Of a DNA stretch of 64,000 nucleotides, positions 10,163 through 21,767 are shown one piece after another. The position numbers were made by a program, and so were the translations under genes. The notes beneath the pieces are model-generated. The model was not told the origin of the DNA and searched no databases. It saw nothing but the letters and a program-made list of their open reading frames with translations. The first letter of the stretch is position 1; each line of letters opens with the position of its first letter. The DNA lies in NCBI RefSeq assembly GCF_000471905.2, contig NW_006499436.1, positions 6,765,737-6,829,736 of the forward strand, in the 5' to 3' direction. This stretch comes from Amborella trichopoda. Lineage: Eukaryota; Streptophyta; Magnoliopsida; Amborellales; Amborellaceae.

Positions 10163-12812
10163 TGGTTAGGTGCTTCGATCTCGCCCTCTGTATCTAGGTG
10201 ATTTGGTGGCAGGTATCTCGGGTCTCTAGGGAACCCAGGATTCGAGATCGCTTTCTAGGAACCTGACTCAAGAGCAAGGGCAGGTATACCAACCGATGAG
10301 AGATGACTTTAGGTTGGGTTTGAGACTTACTCGGGCTGGCTCACGTGGGGATCCTCTTAAAACACGATGAAACCCCCCAGCTGCTTTAGCTGGTTCGGAA
10401 TCGCCTTCCTTGACCTGCAATCCTCTTGTTTTCTGCACAACACTTATGTGGTTAATTTGCAAGACAAGTGGGTCGAAGGGACCCACCCTTGTCTTTGGGC
10501 ATTGTACATTCATGTGAGAGAATAATGAAATGGAAAGTTCAAATAAGGATACAAAAGAGAAGGGGACTTGATGAGGGGCGAGACTAGCATGACAGCTAGA
10601 AAGTGACTGACTCGGAGTGGTAGCAAGATGGGCAAGGTTCTCAAGACTAGCACGGCGGTAATACTACTCAAAATCGAGGCCGATATGGCGGTGCTAGGTT
10701 AAGTCTACCCTCAGGCAAGTGAGAAGATAATAAAATGAAGAGACGAAAAGAGAGCGAAGAGAAAGAGAGCAAGACGGCGGAGGGGGAACAACCCAGATGG
10801 CAATGGGTATCAACATTGGCATCATGAGAAGACACCGCTTCCATTGCGGGCGACCATGGCTTCTGGTGAGGCTCACGGTGATAAGCCCTCCCACGAGATA
10901 CACGGAAATAAACGGAGAATACAAGAGAAGCCTGCGTACGGCAATAAGCGTTGTCATTGGCAACACGAAGAGGCAACATGTCCCTTACGGACGACGATAA
11001 CTCTTGAGGAGGTGCACGACGATGGGTACAGAGAGGCGCGGAAGGGGCCTGCATGCGGCGATGGGTATTGCTGTGACCCTTTGCGGACGGCAATAGGCTT
11101 CGCTACCTGCGTTCCTCGCTAAGACGTTCAGGATGCGTCTATGGACGGCGACGTGCAGCACCGTCTGCAAGCCTCACATGAAGATAGAGAATGAAATAGA
11201 TGGAGAAGGAAGCTCATGCATGACGCTGCCATCGCCTTGCGCGACATGTGAGACTATAGGAAAGGCATGCATGACATTGCCACTGCCGCGTAGGGTCTCT
11301 GAGAGGAGCTTAGACGGAGAAGAAGAAGAAGAAAGAGAGGAAGAGAGAGAAGAAAAGAAAAAGAAGAGAGAGAAGAGTACCTCGAGCCCAAGGGTACCAG
11401 TCCAAAAGTTTCTCTCACCTTACTCCCTCTTCAAACGTGAGACAACAATGAGAAGAAAGAGAAACTTTATTAAGTAAAAACTCTCTCTTTGTGTATTCTG
11501 TGTGTCTATCGCCTCTTCCTCGTACAATGATGGTACGTGGTATATATAGAATTTGCCCCAAACATGGGTGGATGATCAAAAGTAACCATAATTGCTGGAA
11601 ATTAAGATTAAATTGAATTAAAATAAATTAAAAAATAAGGTGTAAAATGATAGATTTGCCCCTCCCTAACAATTTGTGGAATTTCATAACAGTCCCTATG
11701 TTGCCCTAGAACATGCATGATTTTTCATAGATGATATGGGCTCGCTCTTATGCCCATTTGATTGAAAGATGATAATATTCTTGTTGAGCTTGGCTTGATG
11801 ATTGTTTTGATACCCACTTTGAGCCATGGATTGTGTTTTTAGCGCACGATCATATGACTTGAAATTTGAATGGATCTTGAAACTTTGGATCGATAGTGTG
11901 CTCGTTCCTTGATGTTTTTCGGTGATTTTTTTGCTGGATCACATTGAGCATGCCGTTATGATCACGGGGCAACAAACGCAGCTCGATTCTGTGCCCGAAC
12001 AAAGATTTTGTAACTTTGAAATTTTGGTCGGAATCTGAAATTTCGGCGACGGAATTTGCAGTCACTTCGTCGGCTTCGTGTGCTGAATCCGACCGTTCAT
12101 ATTGTACGGGGTTCAGGTCAAAGATAGCCCGAGAGCTTACGCATGCAATGGAATTGATCTCGTGTCGTTCGGGTTCGCGAGTGGTGTGATTCAGCCACTC
12201 GAGCGAGGCACGATGCTGCTGATTGTCCTGCACATTATTCACGGATCAACAACTTCTCTCTAACTTTTCTTTACGCTTGGGTGTCGTCGAGGGGCACATA
12301 TCGAAACTCTCGTCTTGACGAGACGAACATGCTCACCAAATTTGAGTGTGATTCGACTTAGGGACGAAAGATATGAGCGTTGAAAATTACTGTTCGTGAC
12401 TGTCCCTTCAATGGTGTGGAGTTGTAGGGTGGCCGCACGGGAATAGCGTGCGGCTCCTCTTGTTTCGCTCCCTCGTCTATAACATTTTCTTGGAGTGTCC
12501 GTTTAAGCTGAAATTTGACTCTTGAAGGTTTTCAACCGTGTTAGATCCAATGGTGGTAGTCCCACCATAGTTTGAGACATCGAAAAATGTAGCTCTAGTT
12601 ATAGGGTCCGTTTCAAGGTGCTAAAGGCCGATTTTGCCAGAACTATTTCTCAATCTGTACTTCCTTAGACATGTCGAAATACGACAAAACTTGGCAGGAG
12701 ACTTTTAAGATTCTTCATGAAGATCTTGACCAGTTCTGAGACTATTCTGAGACTGTTGAAATTTTCACTGTTTGTTAGGCTTTATTGAGCTGGGGCCCTA
12801 TCGTGAAGTGCA
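10163..12812 (-). repeat. N1 3' LTR
   Basis: It is about 2.65 kb and pairs with 19,689-21,762. On the + strand it starts TGGTTAGGTGCTTCGATCTC at 10,163. The inner boundary is approximate because the terminal bases there have decayed. It retains the TATA box (TATATATA, 11,541-11,548) and polyadenylation signal (11,466-11,471, reverse). It also holds a purine-rich tract (11,310-11,390) and U5 minisatellite sequence (about 10,790-11,180). Confidence 0.8.
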
Positions 12813-13770
12813 ATAATTTGGGAATTTTGAGGGATCCTATCGAAGTCCTCACCTTCAAGGGACTATTTGTGATTCTAAAGTGTGAGGCTTTTGTAGGGAC
12901 CTCTTCAGACAGAATCAGGCCTACATGGAGGCCAAGTGCTATGAACCTTTGGTCGGCATTGTTCGCTGCTATACTAGGTTTGATTTTGATGTTCAGGGTA
13001 TCTCTATAGGTCCCATCTAACGAGGTCCAGTTGGGGGCTTCTGACCCATCTCCAAAGTCTGGGCCCTTGTTGGCTAGGAGATTTTTGGCGAGGAATACCC
13101 TGAAGTCTCTAGCAGGTTAGGCCCTGGCTTCCTCAATTTCTTGCCATCGTAATGGTCTTTAGCATTTTGAAGGGATCTTTTGGTCATCGTCCTCACCCTC
13201 AAGGACTCTTATTGTTGTTGATGTTGAAATGTGGGAGATCTTATGTGGCTCTCACTCCCTAATGAGCCAATTTGTGTTGTTGATGTTTGGGAGATCTTCT
13301 GCTGCTCTCACTCCCTGATGAGCCAGTTTGTATCGTGATTGGATGCTGGCATTTGAGGATTTTAGGTAGACCTCATTAGCCAGGCTTGTGACTATTTGGA
13401 AATTGAGTGTTGGCTGAGGCGACGGTAGTGCGTCAACCAGTTTTGTTGGTCCAAGCACCTTTTTATGGGTTTTCACCTGAACATGGGAAGTGGCACCGTA
13501 AAGATGGTTTTCACCAACTTCTGTTATCTCTAGGCTCTTTTACCCATGACCTCGCGGTCATGTGCAACCTTTTCACATGGTTTTGCTCACGATGCCCTTT
13601 TGGGCTTTCACCATGCCTGGGTTTTGTTTTTACAGAACTCTTTTACTCATGGTTTCGTGACCATGCCCGTCCATCATTTTTACTCATGGAGTTCCCTTGT
13701 ACAGGTATACACCATGCCCTTTTTTTGTGTGAAGGCACGTTTAGGGTCGTGCCTTCAAGATCTGTGCGAA
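12813..13770 (-). other. N1 Tat-like 3' block
   Basis: Reverse counterpart of 2,200-3,372 (N3) and of about 37,780-38,900 (N2). It contains TTTTGCTCACGATGCCCTTTT and TACCCATGACC phrases, the complement of the GTGAGCAAAA / GTCATGGGTA motifs. A local duplication near 13,170-13,330 (CTCACTCCCT...TGAGCCA) is visible. There is no gene. Confidence 0.5.
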
Positions 13771-15480
13771 GCCTTTTAACGTCATGCGGCTAGAACGTGC
13801 ACTATAGTTTAGGGTCATAAAGCTAGACCGTGATGGTGATGAACGACAATCTGTAGAGGCCATGGAGTGAGTATGGTGGTAGTTACGACTCACTTTGGGA
13901 AGATGGCACAAGGCTACCTATGCTGGAAAAGTGGTGGGTGAAGAATGGTGACCCGCTAGCTGACGGTGAGTATGGGTGGCGAGATGGCTCGGCGTTTTAT
14001 GAGCATGGGTGAGACTCACTGGGGAATGATGAAAGACGGTAATGATGAATGGACTCATTGGGGAGGTAATGAAGGTGGTGCATGGACATGAATGGGCTGG
14101 CTAGGGAAGACGTGTGCAAAGATGCACGTAAAGGGTGTGTGCGCATATATGGGGGCGTATTTAAGGTCATGCCTCCTGGACCTCGGCGAAGCAGTTTAAC
14201 GTTATGCAGCCAGGACATGCACTATGGTTTAAGGTCATGTAGCTTGGACCGTGGTCATGTAGTTTAAAGTCATGCAACCAGAACTGTGCAGTTTAAGGTC
14301 GTGCGACGAGACCTTTGCTATAGTCATATAGTTTGGACCATGGCTTGTGCAGTTTTAAGGTGATGCAACATGGGCTAGGGTTGTGCAGTTTAAGGTCATG
14401 CAACACGGACCAGGGCTTTGCAATTTAAGGTCATGCAGCATGGACCAGTATGTGGGTCGCCATGAAGGTAAAGCTGCATGGGGGATAAGTTTGTGGATAA
14501 CTATCTGACTCCCTATGGATAAAGATAGTTAAGGCCACACACAAGCAGAGAGGTTTAGATAAAGATGATATCCCTACGAGGAGTGGCAGGCGGAAGAGAC
14601 TTCACTGGGGATTAGGAGGGCCAGTGTGACTCCACGGGGCTAATGAGTGATGGCATGCAGGTGACTTTGTTGAGAATGACAGGCTAGAGCACAGATGAAT
14701 CTCACTGAGGTTTGAAGGGATGAGAATGTCCCTAACTCCCTGGGGCTAGTGGGTCGCAATAAGATGTGACTCTCATTGAAATGTTGGTGCGAAACAAATC
14801 TATTGGGGATTAAAGGGGTAGACATGAACTTTGCATACATCTAACTCCACTGGGGATAGGGATGAAATAACCTTAGCGAAGAGGTGGTCCATCTTTCGGT
14901 TAAAGTTATAAGTATGGGTCATTTATCACACCGTGCATTACAGCTTTAGGGTCTTGTAGCTTGGACCATGCAGTTTAAGATCGTGTAACTAGACCTCCGC
15001 TACAGTTTAAGATCATGTAGTTTGGACCATGGCACTAAGCCTTTTAACACCATGCGGTCAGGACGTGCATTATGATTTAAAGTCATACAGCTGGACTATG
15101 GTTGTGCAGTTTAGAGTCATACAAAAAGGAATGTGCAGTTTAAGGTCGTGCAACTAGACCTCTGCTACAATTTACGGTCATGTAGTTTAGACCATGGCTG
15201 TGCAGTTTAAGGTCATGCAGCGCGAACCGGAGCTCTACAGTTTAAGGTCATGCAGCACGAACTTGTAGCTGTGCAGTTAATGTCATGCAGCATGGACCAA
15301 GGCTTGTACAGTTTAAGGTCATGCAGCAAGGATCAAGGCTTGTGCAATTTAAGATCATGCAGCACGGACCAAGGCTGTAGTTTAAGGTCATACAACACGG
15401 ACCATGGCTTGTGCAATTTAAGGTCATGCAACATGGATCGTGGCTTATGTAGTTTAAGGTCATGCAGCACAGACCGAGGT
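13771..15480 (-). repeat. N1 repeat B, block D and block C modules
   Basis: Repeat B units (core TTTAAGGTCATGCAGCATGGACC on +) lie at 13,771-13,840, 14,180-14,450 and 14,935-15,480. Block D lies at 13,840-14,170 and block C at 14,450-14,935. The order matches N3 and N2. Short frames with peptides such as CCMTLNCTS are repeat translations. Confidence 0.75.
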
Positions 15481-15599
15481 GTGATAAGAGAATGCGACTC
15501 CTTGGGGAACAGAGCCATCACTGGAGACTGGACTCCCTAAGGAGTGAGACTGTGGTGCAGGGAATGAACTTCATAAGGAGGAGGACAATGGTCCAGATG

Positions 15600-16000
15600 G
15601 GAGTGTTGTGGCATGCGCATGGCTTTAAGTGTTGAATGGCACACGTGACTTTAGGCCTATTGTGAAGCGCACGACGTTTCCTTCTGATAAGGTGTGCGAC
15701 GCTGGCTTCTCGATGAGGCGCGTGGTGATAACCCCTTAGGTGAAGTGCCCGGCGATGAGCTCTGGGTGAAGCGTGCGATGATGGCTCCTTGCCGAAGCGC
15801 ACAACGATAGCCTTGACGAGGCACGCATCAATAGCCCCCTGACGAAGCGCGTTGTGATAGCCTTAATGAGGCACACAACGATAGCCCCCTGACGAAGAGT
15901 GCGGCGATAGCCTTGATGAGGTGCGCGGCGATAGACCCCTGACGAGACGCGCGACGAGATCCTTTGGGTGAAGCGCGCAACGATGACCCTTTCAGGTCTC
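15600..16000 (-). repeat. N1 repeat A array (about 25-bp unit)
   Basis: About a dozen degenerate units with the core GAAGCGCACGACGATAGCC. The array is more diverged than the N2 array. Confidence 0.7.
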
Positions 16001-16097
16001 GAGCTTGACCCGCCCCGGCTTGGTCTTATTTTCGTTAGGAACTGAGGACTGGAGCATCATTTCATCTTTGTTGAGGGCAGTTTGCGGCACTGCTAAG

Positions 16098-16148
16098 TAT
16101 AAAAGGGGGAAAACCCCATTTTACTGTTTTACCGAAGGGTAAAACAGT
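16098..16148 (+). promoter_or_regulatory. Antisense TATA box followed by the conserved stem-loop pair (N1 copy)
   Basis: On the + strand (opposite to the element) TATAAAAG (16,098-16,105) is followed by a small stem GGGG-AAAA-CCCC (16,106-16,117). The 11-bp stem ACTGTTTTACC / GGTAAAACAGT comes next (16,123-16,133 and 16,138-16,148, loop GAAG). A start about 25-35 bp after the TATA box would fall in or beside the stem. Downstream on this strand lies the PMD relic. The promoter role is inferred from position and sequence. The palindrome could equally be a DNA-binding site. Confidence 0.5.
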
Positions 16149-17150
16149 TAAAGAGTTTTAAAGAGAGGGAGAGCCAGAGCTTTTGGCAAGAGATTTCCGA
16201 CGAGAACTTCCTGGCCAAAATTTGGAGAGGTCTTCAGGAGCTTTTCTGGTGAGCTTCAGAAGGTAGCGAAGCTTCGTACCGTGATTGCGAACATTTTTGA
16301 GGAGTGTCGAAACTCTCTGAGGGGGAAATAGGGCTTCTCAAAGCCTTAGCAGGTTTTGTAGAGGTGCTCTACCAGAGCTTGAGTGTTTCTCTGGTAGTTT
16401 TGCGGCTGCTGGCGAGGTTGTAGAGAGTTCAGAGGCCTCTGTTGGTTCTCTAGTTGTTGAAGGAGAAGAAGAAGGAGCAACAGTGGGCTCACCAGGAACT
16501 CAGTGGAATTTCGGTGGGTTGGTGGAAAACTGCTGAAGTGGGAAAACCAGGAAGGAAACCCGCGAGGTCAGGGAAGATTTTTGAGGATTTCTGGTGGTTC
16601 TCTACAATTCTGGTAACCAGTAGGAGGCGGGGAAGGGTTTTCTGGTGAACATGAGTGAGTTCTCGGCGAGAAGAGGAAGTACCGACGAGAACCAGAGGCG
16701 TCACATGCCTGCAATGGTCGGGAGCCGAAGGGTTGTGAGACGACGATCGGTCGCCTTCCACATGCGCGACGTTGGGCCACGTAGCGATTGTCAGGCGATG
16801 TGCCCAGATTCCAGGGGTCGTGGTAAGCCACATGTGAGGCGCATGGGAATAGCTGGAGTGCAGGAGGCGGTGATAACACCTTGGTCACGAGACGACGACA
16901 TCATTTCGTTGGGCAGGCGGCGTTAGTCCTACTCTTGGCTACGAGACAGCGATAGCTTACCCTCCGAGCGTGACGATACCATCTCAGTGGGCAGACGACG
17001 ATAGTCCTGCCCTTAGCTGCGAGACGACGACACCTTTCCAGCATTACAACCTGAGTGCTCAGCCGGCAATACGCCTTTGTGAGTGCAGTCTCTTCCTGGC
17101 GGCCTAGCATCCTTTGCCAGTGAAGCTTCTGATCTAATGGCCTAATCTTC
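16149..17150 (+). other. N1 conserved segment between the stem-loops and the PMD relic
   Basis: A purine-rich leader-like sequence, colinear with 41,454-42,240 of N2 and, up to the window edge, with 1-193 of N3 in reverse. It could be the 5' leader or first exon/intron of an antisense transcript. TCTTCAG at 17,144-17,150 resembles a 3' splice site just before a short open segment. No recognised protein is encoded here. Confidence 0.4.
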
Positions 17151-18083
17151 AGGTGCCATTCCAGATGTGAAGAATCTCCTGCAAGAAGGGGAGCTTGGTA
17201 CTGATGAGTTCACCGATGAAAGTTTGGTGAGTGGCGAGCCATCTGGCTCACTGAAGCTTGTGTGAACCGAGGTGGCCCTTGAGCGTCACCTTTGTCAGTG
17301 ACCCTGTCCAGCTAGTGATGAGGGAAGACAATGATGGCAATGTGAGTGTAAAAAAAGGGGTAGGCCTCTTACATTGCCTGCACCGAAACATAACATCTAA
17401 TGTGAACTTGCCGACTCTAGGCAAGCGAATGGTAGAAACCAAGGGCATGAAATGATCTTCTGCTGGCCTGCGGGTATAAGGAGAGCACCAGTACCTAAAG
17501 GGGAACTCCTCATGGACCATGAAAGTGCTGAGGCATTTCAGGAATATTTTGAGGCAAGCTTCCCTGACAATCGCCCTCCAGTGCTCGGTGGGCTACTACG
17601 ACAGTTGCTCAAACACGGTCAAAGTGTTGTTGGAGACTTGGAGCCATGTTAACAACACATGGCTGCCTGGTCATGGGGAGGTGGGGGTATGGCTGATGGA
17701 CCTGTACTTCGTTAGTGGGCTGCCACTCCTTAGTGCTATGTATGACGAGTTTATTCCCTTGAACTTAGTCATTTTTTGAGGGGAAAAGGTAGCCAAGGAA
17801 GCCCTATCGGCTGGTCTTCAAGAATTGTTCGTGATCTACCAACAACTCTATGATGAGCCCAAAAGTGGGCGAGTCACCTTCGCCAAATGGGTGACATTCT
17901 TCTATGGCGACTATACAGATGAAGATGGTCCGTCGTCGGGAAAAGGGGAGAAGGAAACCCCACCAGTTTTCTAGTTGTGGAAGGAAAGTGAGCACATTTA
18001 CCTGGGGGCCTACTTGGTGCTCTTATTGTGTAAATTCCTTTCATCCACTCTTCTTGAGCGCCATCTGGATCTTCTATCACCAT
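17151..18083 (+). pseudogene. Antisense plant-mobile-domain (PMD)-like ORF relic
   Basis: After TCTTCAG an open segment reads AIPDVKNLLQEGELGTDEF, up to a stop at 17,263. Frame fragments from 17,452 then include NNTWLPGHGEVGVWLMDLYF and GLPLLSAMYDEFIP (about 17,660-17,760). Next comes GRVTFAKWVTFFYGDY (about 17,869-17,915), and finally HIYLGAYLVLLLCKF after a stop at 17,971. This order matches the plant mobile domain (aminotransferase-like PMD) found in some plant genes and TEs: an NxTW..G..G..L.DL..LSGLP..G..YDE core, a linker, then YLAAFL..WLCKFV. There is a frameshift near 17,600-17,640 and stops at 17,777 and 17,971. The ORF runs against the element's own strand, as reported for extra ORFs of Tat elements. 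Function is unknown, and this copy is dead. N2 has lost the region. Confidence 0.6.
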
Positions 18084-19667
18084 GACACTGACTGTCTCTT
18101 CTTGAGGGTCAGAGCCTGGTGGCGCAATGGACTGCCGTGGTTGGCGAGTCGTGGTTGGCAAGTCAGTCTGCAGGGGTTCAGCCTGCCCCAACTAGATTCG
18201 AGCCTTGTATGTTGATCTTGTGAGGACCGATTCTCGATGGTCTTGGGACCATGGCATCTGGGCAGTGATGACCGAGCAATACTCTTGGACCTGCCCAGGT
18301 TCTAGAGTTTGGAGAGGGAAGAAGGGGTTATGAGGCAGGAGGTCACCAAGGGTGGTGACCTCAACTGCCTTGAAGGCTTCTTTGGTCAGAATCTGTAGGT
18401 CCTTCTTCTGCTTAATCCTGAGGCAGTTGTGGACTTGATTCCAAAACCGAGCTTGAGACCTAGACTGCCTCGCTTTCTTTGAGCATGCCACGGCCGTGTC
18501 CATGAGCTAGAGTAGGGAGTGAGGTTCAAGGATAGAAAGCAATCTGGGTTTCTGCCTTGGAGGTTAGAGACTTTTGTCTGACATTAGGCCACTGCCCCAA
18601 ATCCCTTTGTGAGGCCCGGGTGTGCCGCTAACCTGAGGCTGGTTCAAGATGATACTCTTAGGGAAGACCTTTGAGTACCCTGGCTCTAGGTGCTTGCCTG
18701 GTGTCGATATAGCGACAGAGGAATTAGTTGATTCATGACTCTGCCTGAGTCTGGATAGGAGAAGAACCTACTGAGTCGATGCATGTGCACCTTTAAGGTT
18801 AGCCGTCCAGGTGACTTGGGAGTTAGCCTGGGCTTGGTCGACGGGTTTGACCTAAGGAGGTCGAGACCTACTAGCTTGTGTCTGTGAGGGACCGGGCAGG
18901 AGCCCATCTCTCATAGGGTGAAGTTGTGTGCTAGGAGGGAGGATGGAGTGATCGACCCTCATGTGCTCGAGGTGGCATAGAGCTAGTGCTGGCCCGAGCT
19001 GTGGAAAGCAAATGCATGGCACATGCAGGGTTTGGCCCGAGAAGGCCTAGCCTTGAATGCGAGCTCAAGGCGATGTGAGGGTTGCCCCGAGGTGCGGCTC
19101 GAGTGGATGGACCATGAGCTGGTAGGTATGTGCGAGAGGTAGACGTCGCAGGGTCTTCGCCTCGGTGTATCGAGCCTCTAGGTGTAGGGGTTCGAAGTGG
19201 TGAAGGAGTGTGGGGGGCTGCTTTGCGGTGAACCTCAGGAGCGACGACAACCTGCTTACCTTTCGTGAAAGTGGTGGGGGCAGCCTTTTGACGTGCCTCA
19301 ACAATATGACCGGCAAGAGACTTGCCAGTAATAGGGTGCGTGCTGTGTGGGGTAGATGTGCTACCAATGCAAGGGGCCTTGGTGGAGGGTCCACCAGGGC
19401 AAGGAAGCAGGGAATCAAGGACCTTTAAGTCCCCTCTCGCACCAACTCAGGAAAGAACCTGGGAGCTAGACTGTGAGTCGCGACTCAACAAGAGAGTAGG
19501 GAAGAAATCTTGAACAGCTCGCTTCCTTGGAATAGTCACGAGTGCGAGGATAAAGAAGTCCCCGACTTGGATGAATGGGTTGAACAACCCAGATGTCATA
19601 AAAAGTAATGTAGAAAGTAAAAGAGAATACTGGTCAAATAAGAGCAAACCAACTAAGGGGTAGTAAG
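18084..19667 (-). other. N1 interior between the PMD relic and the primer site, unrecognised
   Basis: There are open frames on both strands (for example 18,192-18,503 and 19,065-19,418 on -, 17,904-18,215 and 19,210-19,428 on +), but none shows a known domain. The sequence is GC-richer than the flanking gypsy. It may include decayed leader or gag-leader sequence of the Tat ancestor, but I see no support for a specific product. Confidence 0.35.
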
Positions 19668-19686
19668 TCCCCAGTAGAGTCGCCAA
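19668..19686 (-). other. Primer-binding site of N1
   Basis: On the - strand TGGCGACTCTACTGGGGA lies 3 bp inside the LTR end. The TGGCGACTCxxCTGGGGA form is familiar from Ogre/Tat elements. It differs from the site of the gypsy element in this window, so that element is not its closest relative. It establishes that N1 runs on the - strand. Confidence 0.75.
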
Positions 19687-19688
19687 GC

Positions 19689-21762
19689 TAGTTAGGTGCC
19701 TCGATCTCGTCCTTCAGATCTAGATGATCTGGCGGCACACATCTCAGGTTTCTGGTGAACCCGAGATTCGAGATCGCTCTCTTGAAACCTTGCTCAAGAG
19801 AAAGGGTAGGTATACCAACCGATGAGAGAGGAATTTAAGGTGGGTTTGAGACTTACTCAGGTTGGCTTGCATGGGCGCCCTCTTAGATCACAAAGAAAAC
19901 TCCCTAACTACTTTAGCTGGTTCAGAATCACCTCCCCTAACCAGCAATTCTCTTGTTTTCTGCACAACACTTCTATGGTTAATTTGCAAGACCAATGGGT
20001 CGAAGGGACCCACCCTTGTCATTGGGCATTGTACATTCATGTGAAATAATAATGAAATGGAAAGTTCATATAATGATAGAAAAGAGAAGGGGACTTGATG
20101 AGGGGTGAGACTAGCATTACAGCTGGAAAGTGACTGACTCAGAGTGGCAGCAAGACGGTCATGACTCTCAGAACCAGCACAACGGCAATACTACTCGAAA
20201 CCAAGGCCGCTATGGCGGTGCTAGGCTAAGTCTACCCTATGTCAAATGAGAAGAGAAAATAATAAAGAGACGAAAAGAGAGCGAGATGGCTGAGGGGGAA
20301 GAACCTAGACGACAATGAGTATCGCTGTTGGCATCATGAGAAAACACCTCTTCCATTGCGGGCGGCGATGGCTTCTGGTGAGGCTCACGACGATAACCCC
20401 CCCACGAGACACACGGCACTAGACAAAGAATACGAGAGAAGCCAGAGTACGGCAATAAGTGTCAACGTTGGTAACACGTCCTTTGTGGATGGCGATACTC
20501 TTGAGGAGGCACACGGAGATGAGCGTAGAGACACACAGAAGGAGCCATTGCGCAGCCATGGGTATTGCCGCGACCCTTCATTGCCATCGCCGCCTGCAAC
20601 AGTCACGTGACAGGGTGAAGCCCCTGCGGATGGCAACAGGCTTCGCTACCCGCGTTCCTCGCTGAGACGTCGAGGATACTTCTGAGGAGGGCGATGAGCA
20701 GCACCATCTGCAAGAAGATTGTTTTCTTGTAGGGCTTCACATGGCGATCGTTTTGATACCCACTTCGAGCCATGGATCGTGTTTTTAGCGCACTATCATG
20801 TGACATGAAATTTGAATGGATCTTGAAACTTCATATCGATAATGTGCTCGTTCCTTGATATTTTTAGGTGATTTATTTGCTGGATCACACTGACCATGCC
20901 GTTATGATCGCGGTACAACAAACGTAGCTAGATTCTGTACCCGAACGAAGATTTTACAACTTTGGAGTTTTGGTCAGAATCTGAAATTTCGGCGACAGAA
21001 TTTGTAGTATCTTCGTCAGCTTTGTGTGCCGAATCCGCCAGTTCATCTTATACAGATTCGGGTCAAAAATAGCTCGAGACCTTACGCACGCGATGAAATT
21101 GGTCTCGTGTCGATAGGGCTCGCAAGCAGTGTGATTCAGCTGCTCGAGCGAGGCACGAGATTGCTGAATTTCTTCACTTTCTACACGAATAAGAAACTTC
21201 TTTTTAGCTTTTCTTCGCGCTCGGGTGTCGTTGCGGGGCGTACCACATATCAAAATGCTCATCTTGATGAGACGAACATGCTCACCAAATTTGAGAGAGA
21301 TCAGACATGGGATGTATGAGATATGAGCATCAAAAATCACTGTTCCTGGCACTCCCTTTAATGTTGTGGAATTGCAGGGTGGCTGCACGGGAATAGCGTG
21401 CGGCTCCTCCTGTTTCGTTCTTTTGCTAATAACGTTTTCCTGAAGTGTCTATTTAAACTGAAATTTGATCCCTAGGGGTTTTCAACTGTGTTGGATCCAA
21501 TGGTGGTGGTCTCACGGCAATTCGAGACACCGGAATGTAGCTTTAGCTATATGGTCTGTTTCAGGGTGCTAGAGGCTAATTTTACCAGAACTGTTTCTTA
21601 GTCTGCACTACCTTAGACATGTCGGTATGCGATGATACTTTTGAGAGTCCTCATGAAGATCTTGACCAGTTTTGGGGTGCTATTATGAGACTGTCGGAAT
21701 TTCCACTGTTTGCTAGTCTTTATTGAGCGAGGCCCCATGTTGATGAAAAATATCTTCCAACA
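19689..21762 (-). repeat. N1 5' LTR, core promoter deleted
   Basis: It is 2,074 bp and colinear with 10,163-12,812, except that about 590 bp are missing at a junction near 20,715. The missing part corresponds to about 11,180-11,765 of the other LTR, which holds the TATA box and polyadenylation signal. At the junction CTGCAAG runs directly into AAGATTGTTTTCTTGTAGGG. The outer end is ATCTTCCAACA on +, next to the AAAAC duplication. Confidence 0.8.
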
Positions 21763-21767
21763 AAAAC

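Larger units (their letters stand above)
10163..21762 (-). mobile_element. N1: complete LARD-like non-autonomous Tat-type LTR element
   Basis: An 11.6-kb element inserted in the gypsy protease, flanked by perfect target duplications AAAAC (10,158-10,162; 21,763-21,767). On its own strand the LTR starts TGTTGGAAGATA and ends CACCTAACCA (5' copy CACCTAACTA). The 5' LTR is 19,689-21,762 and the 3' LTR 10,163 to about 12,812. The primer-binding site 19,668-19,686 fixes the - orientation. The interior (about 6.9 kb) has no element-sense gag or pol. It holds the A/B/C/D repeat modules, the stem-loop pair and an antisense PMD relic. The primer site and the Tat-like 3' block place it near Tat/Ogre elements. 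Non-autonomy is inferred. Confidence 0.85.

Noticed and set aside
15248..15540. Cys-rich repetitive peptides on both strands (CCMTLNCTS and SCSTDQGL types)
   Set aside because: Translations of repeat B; open frames on both strands are a property of the unit.
18192..19418. Antisense frames of 103 and 117 codons in N1 as candidate element-sense proteins
   Set aside because: No domain, biased composition and competing frames on the other strand; no homologous region remains in N2, and in N3 it is outside the window, so conservation cannot be tested.
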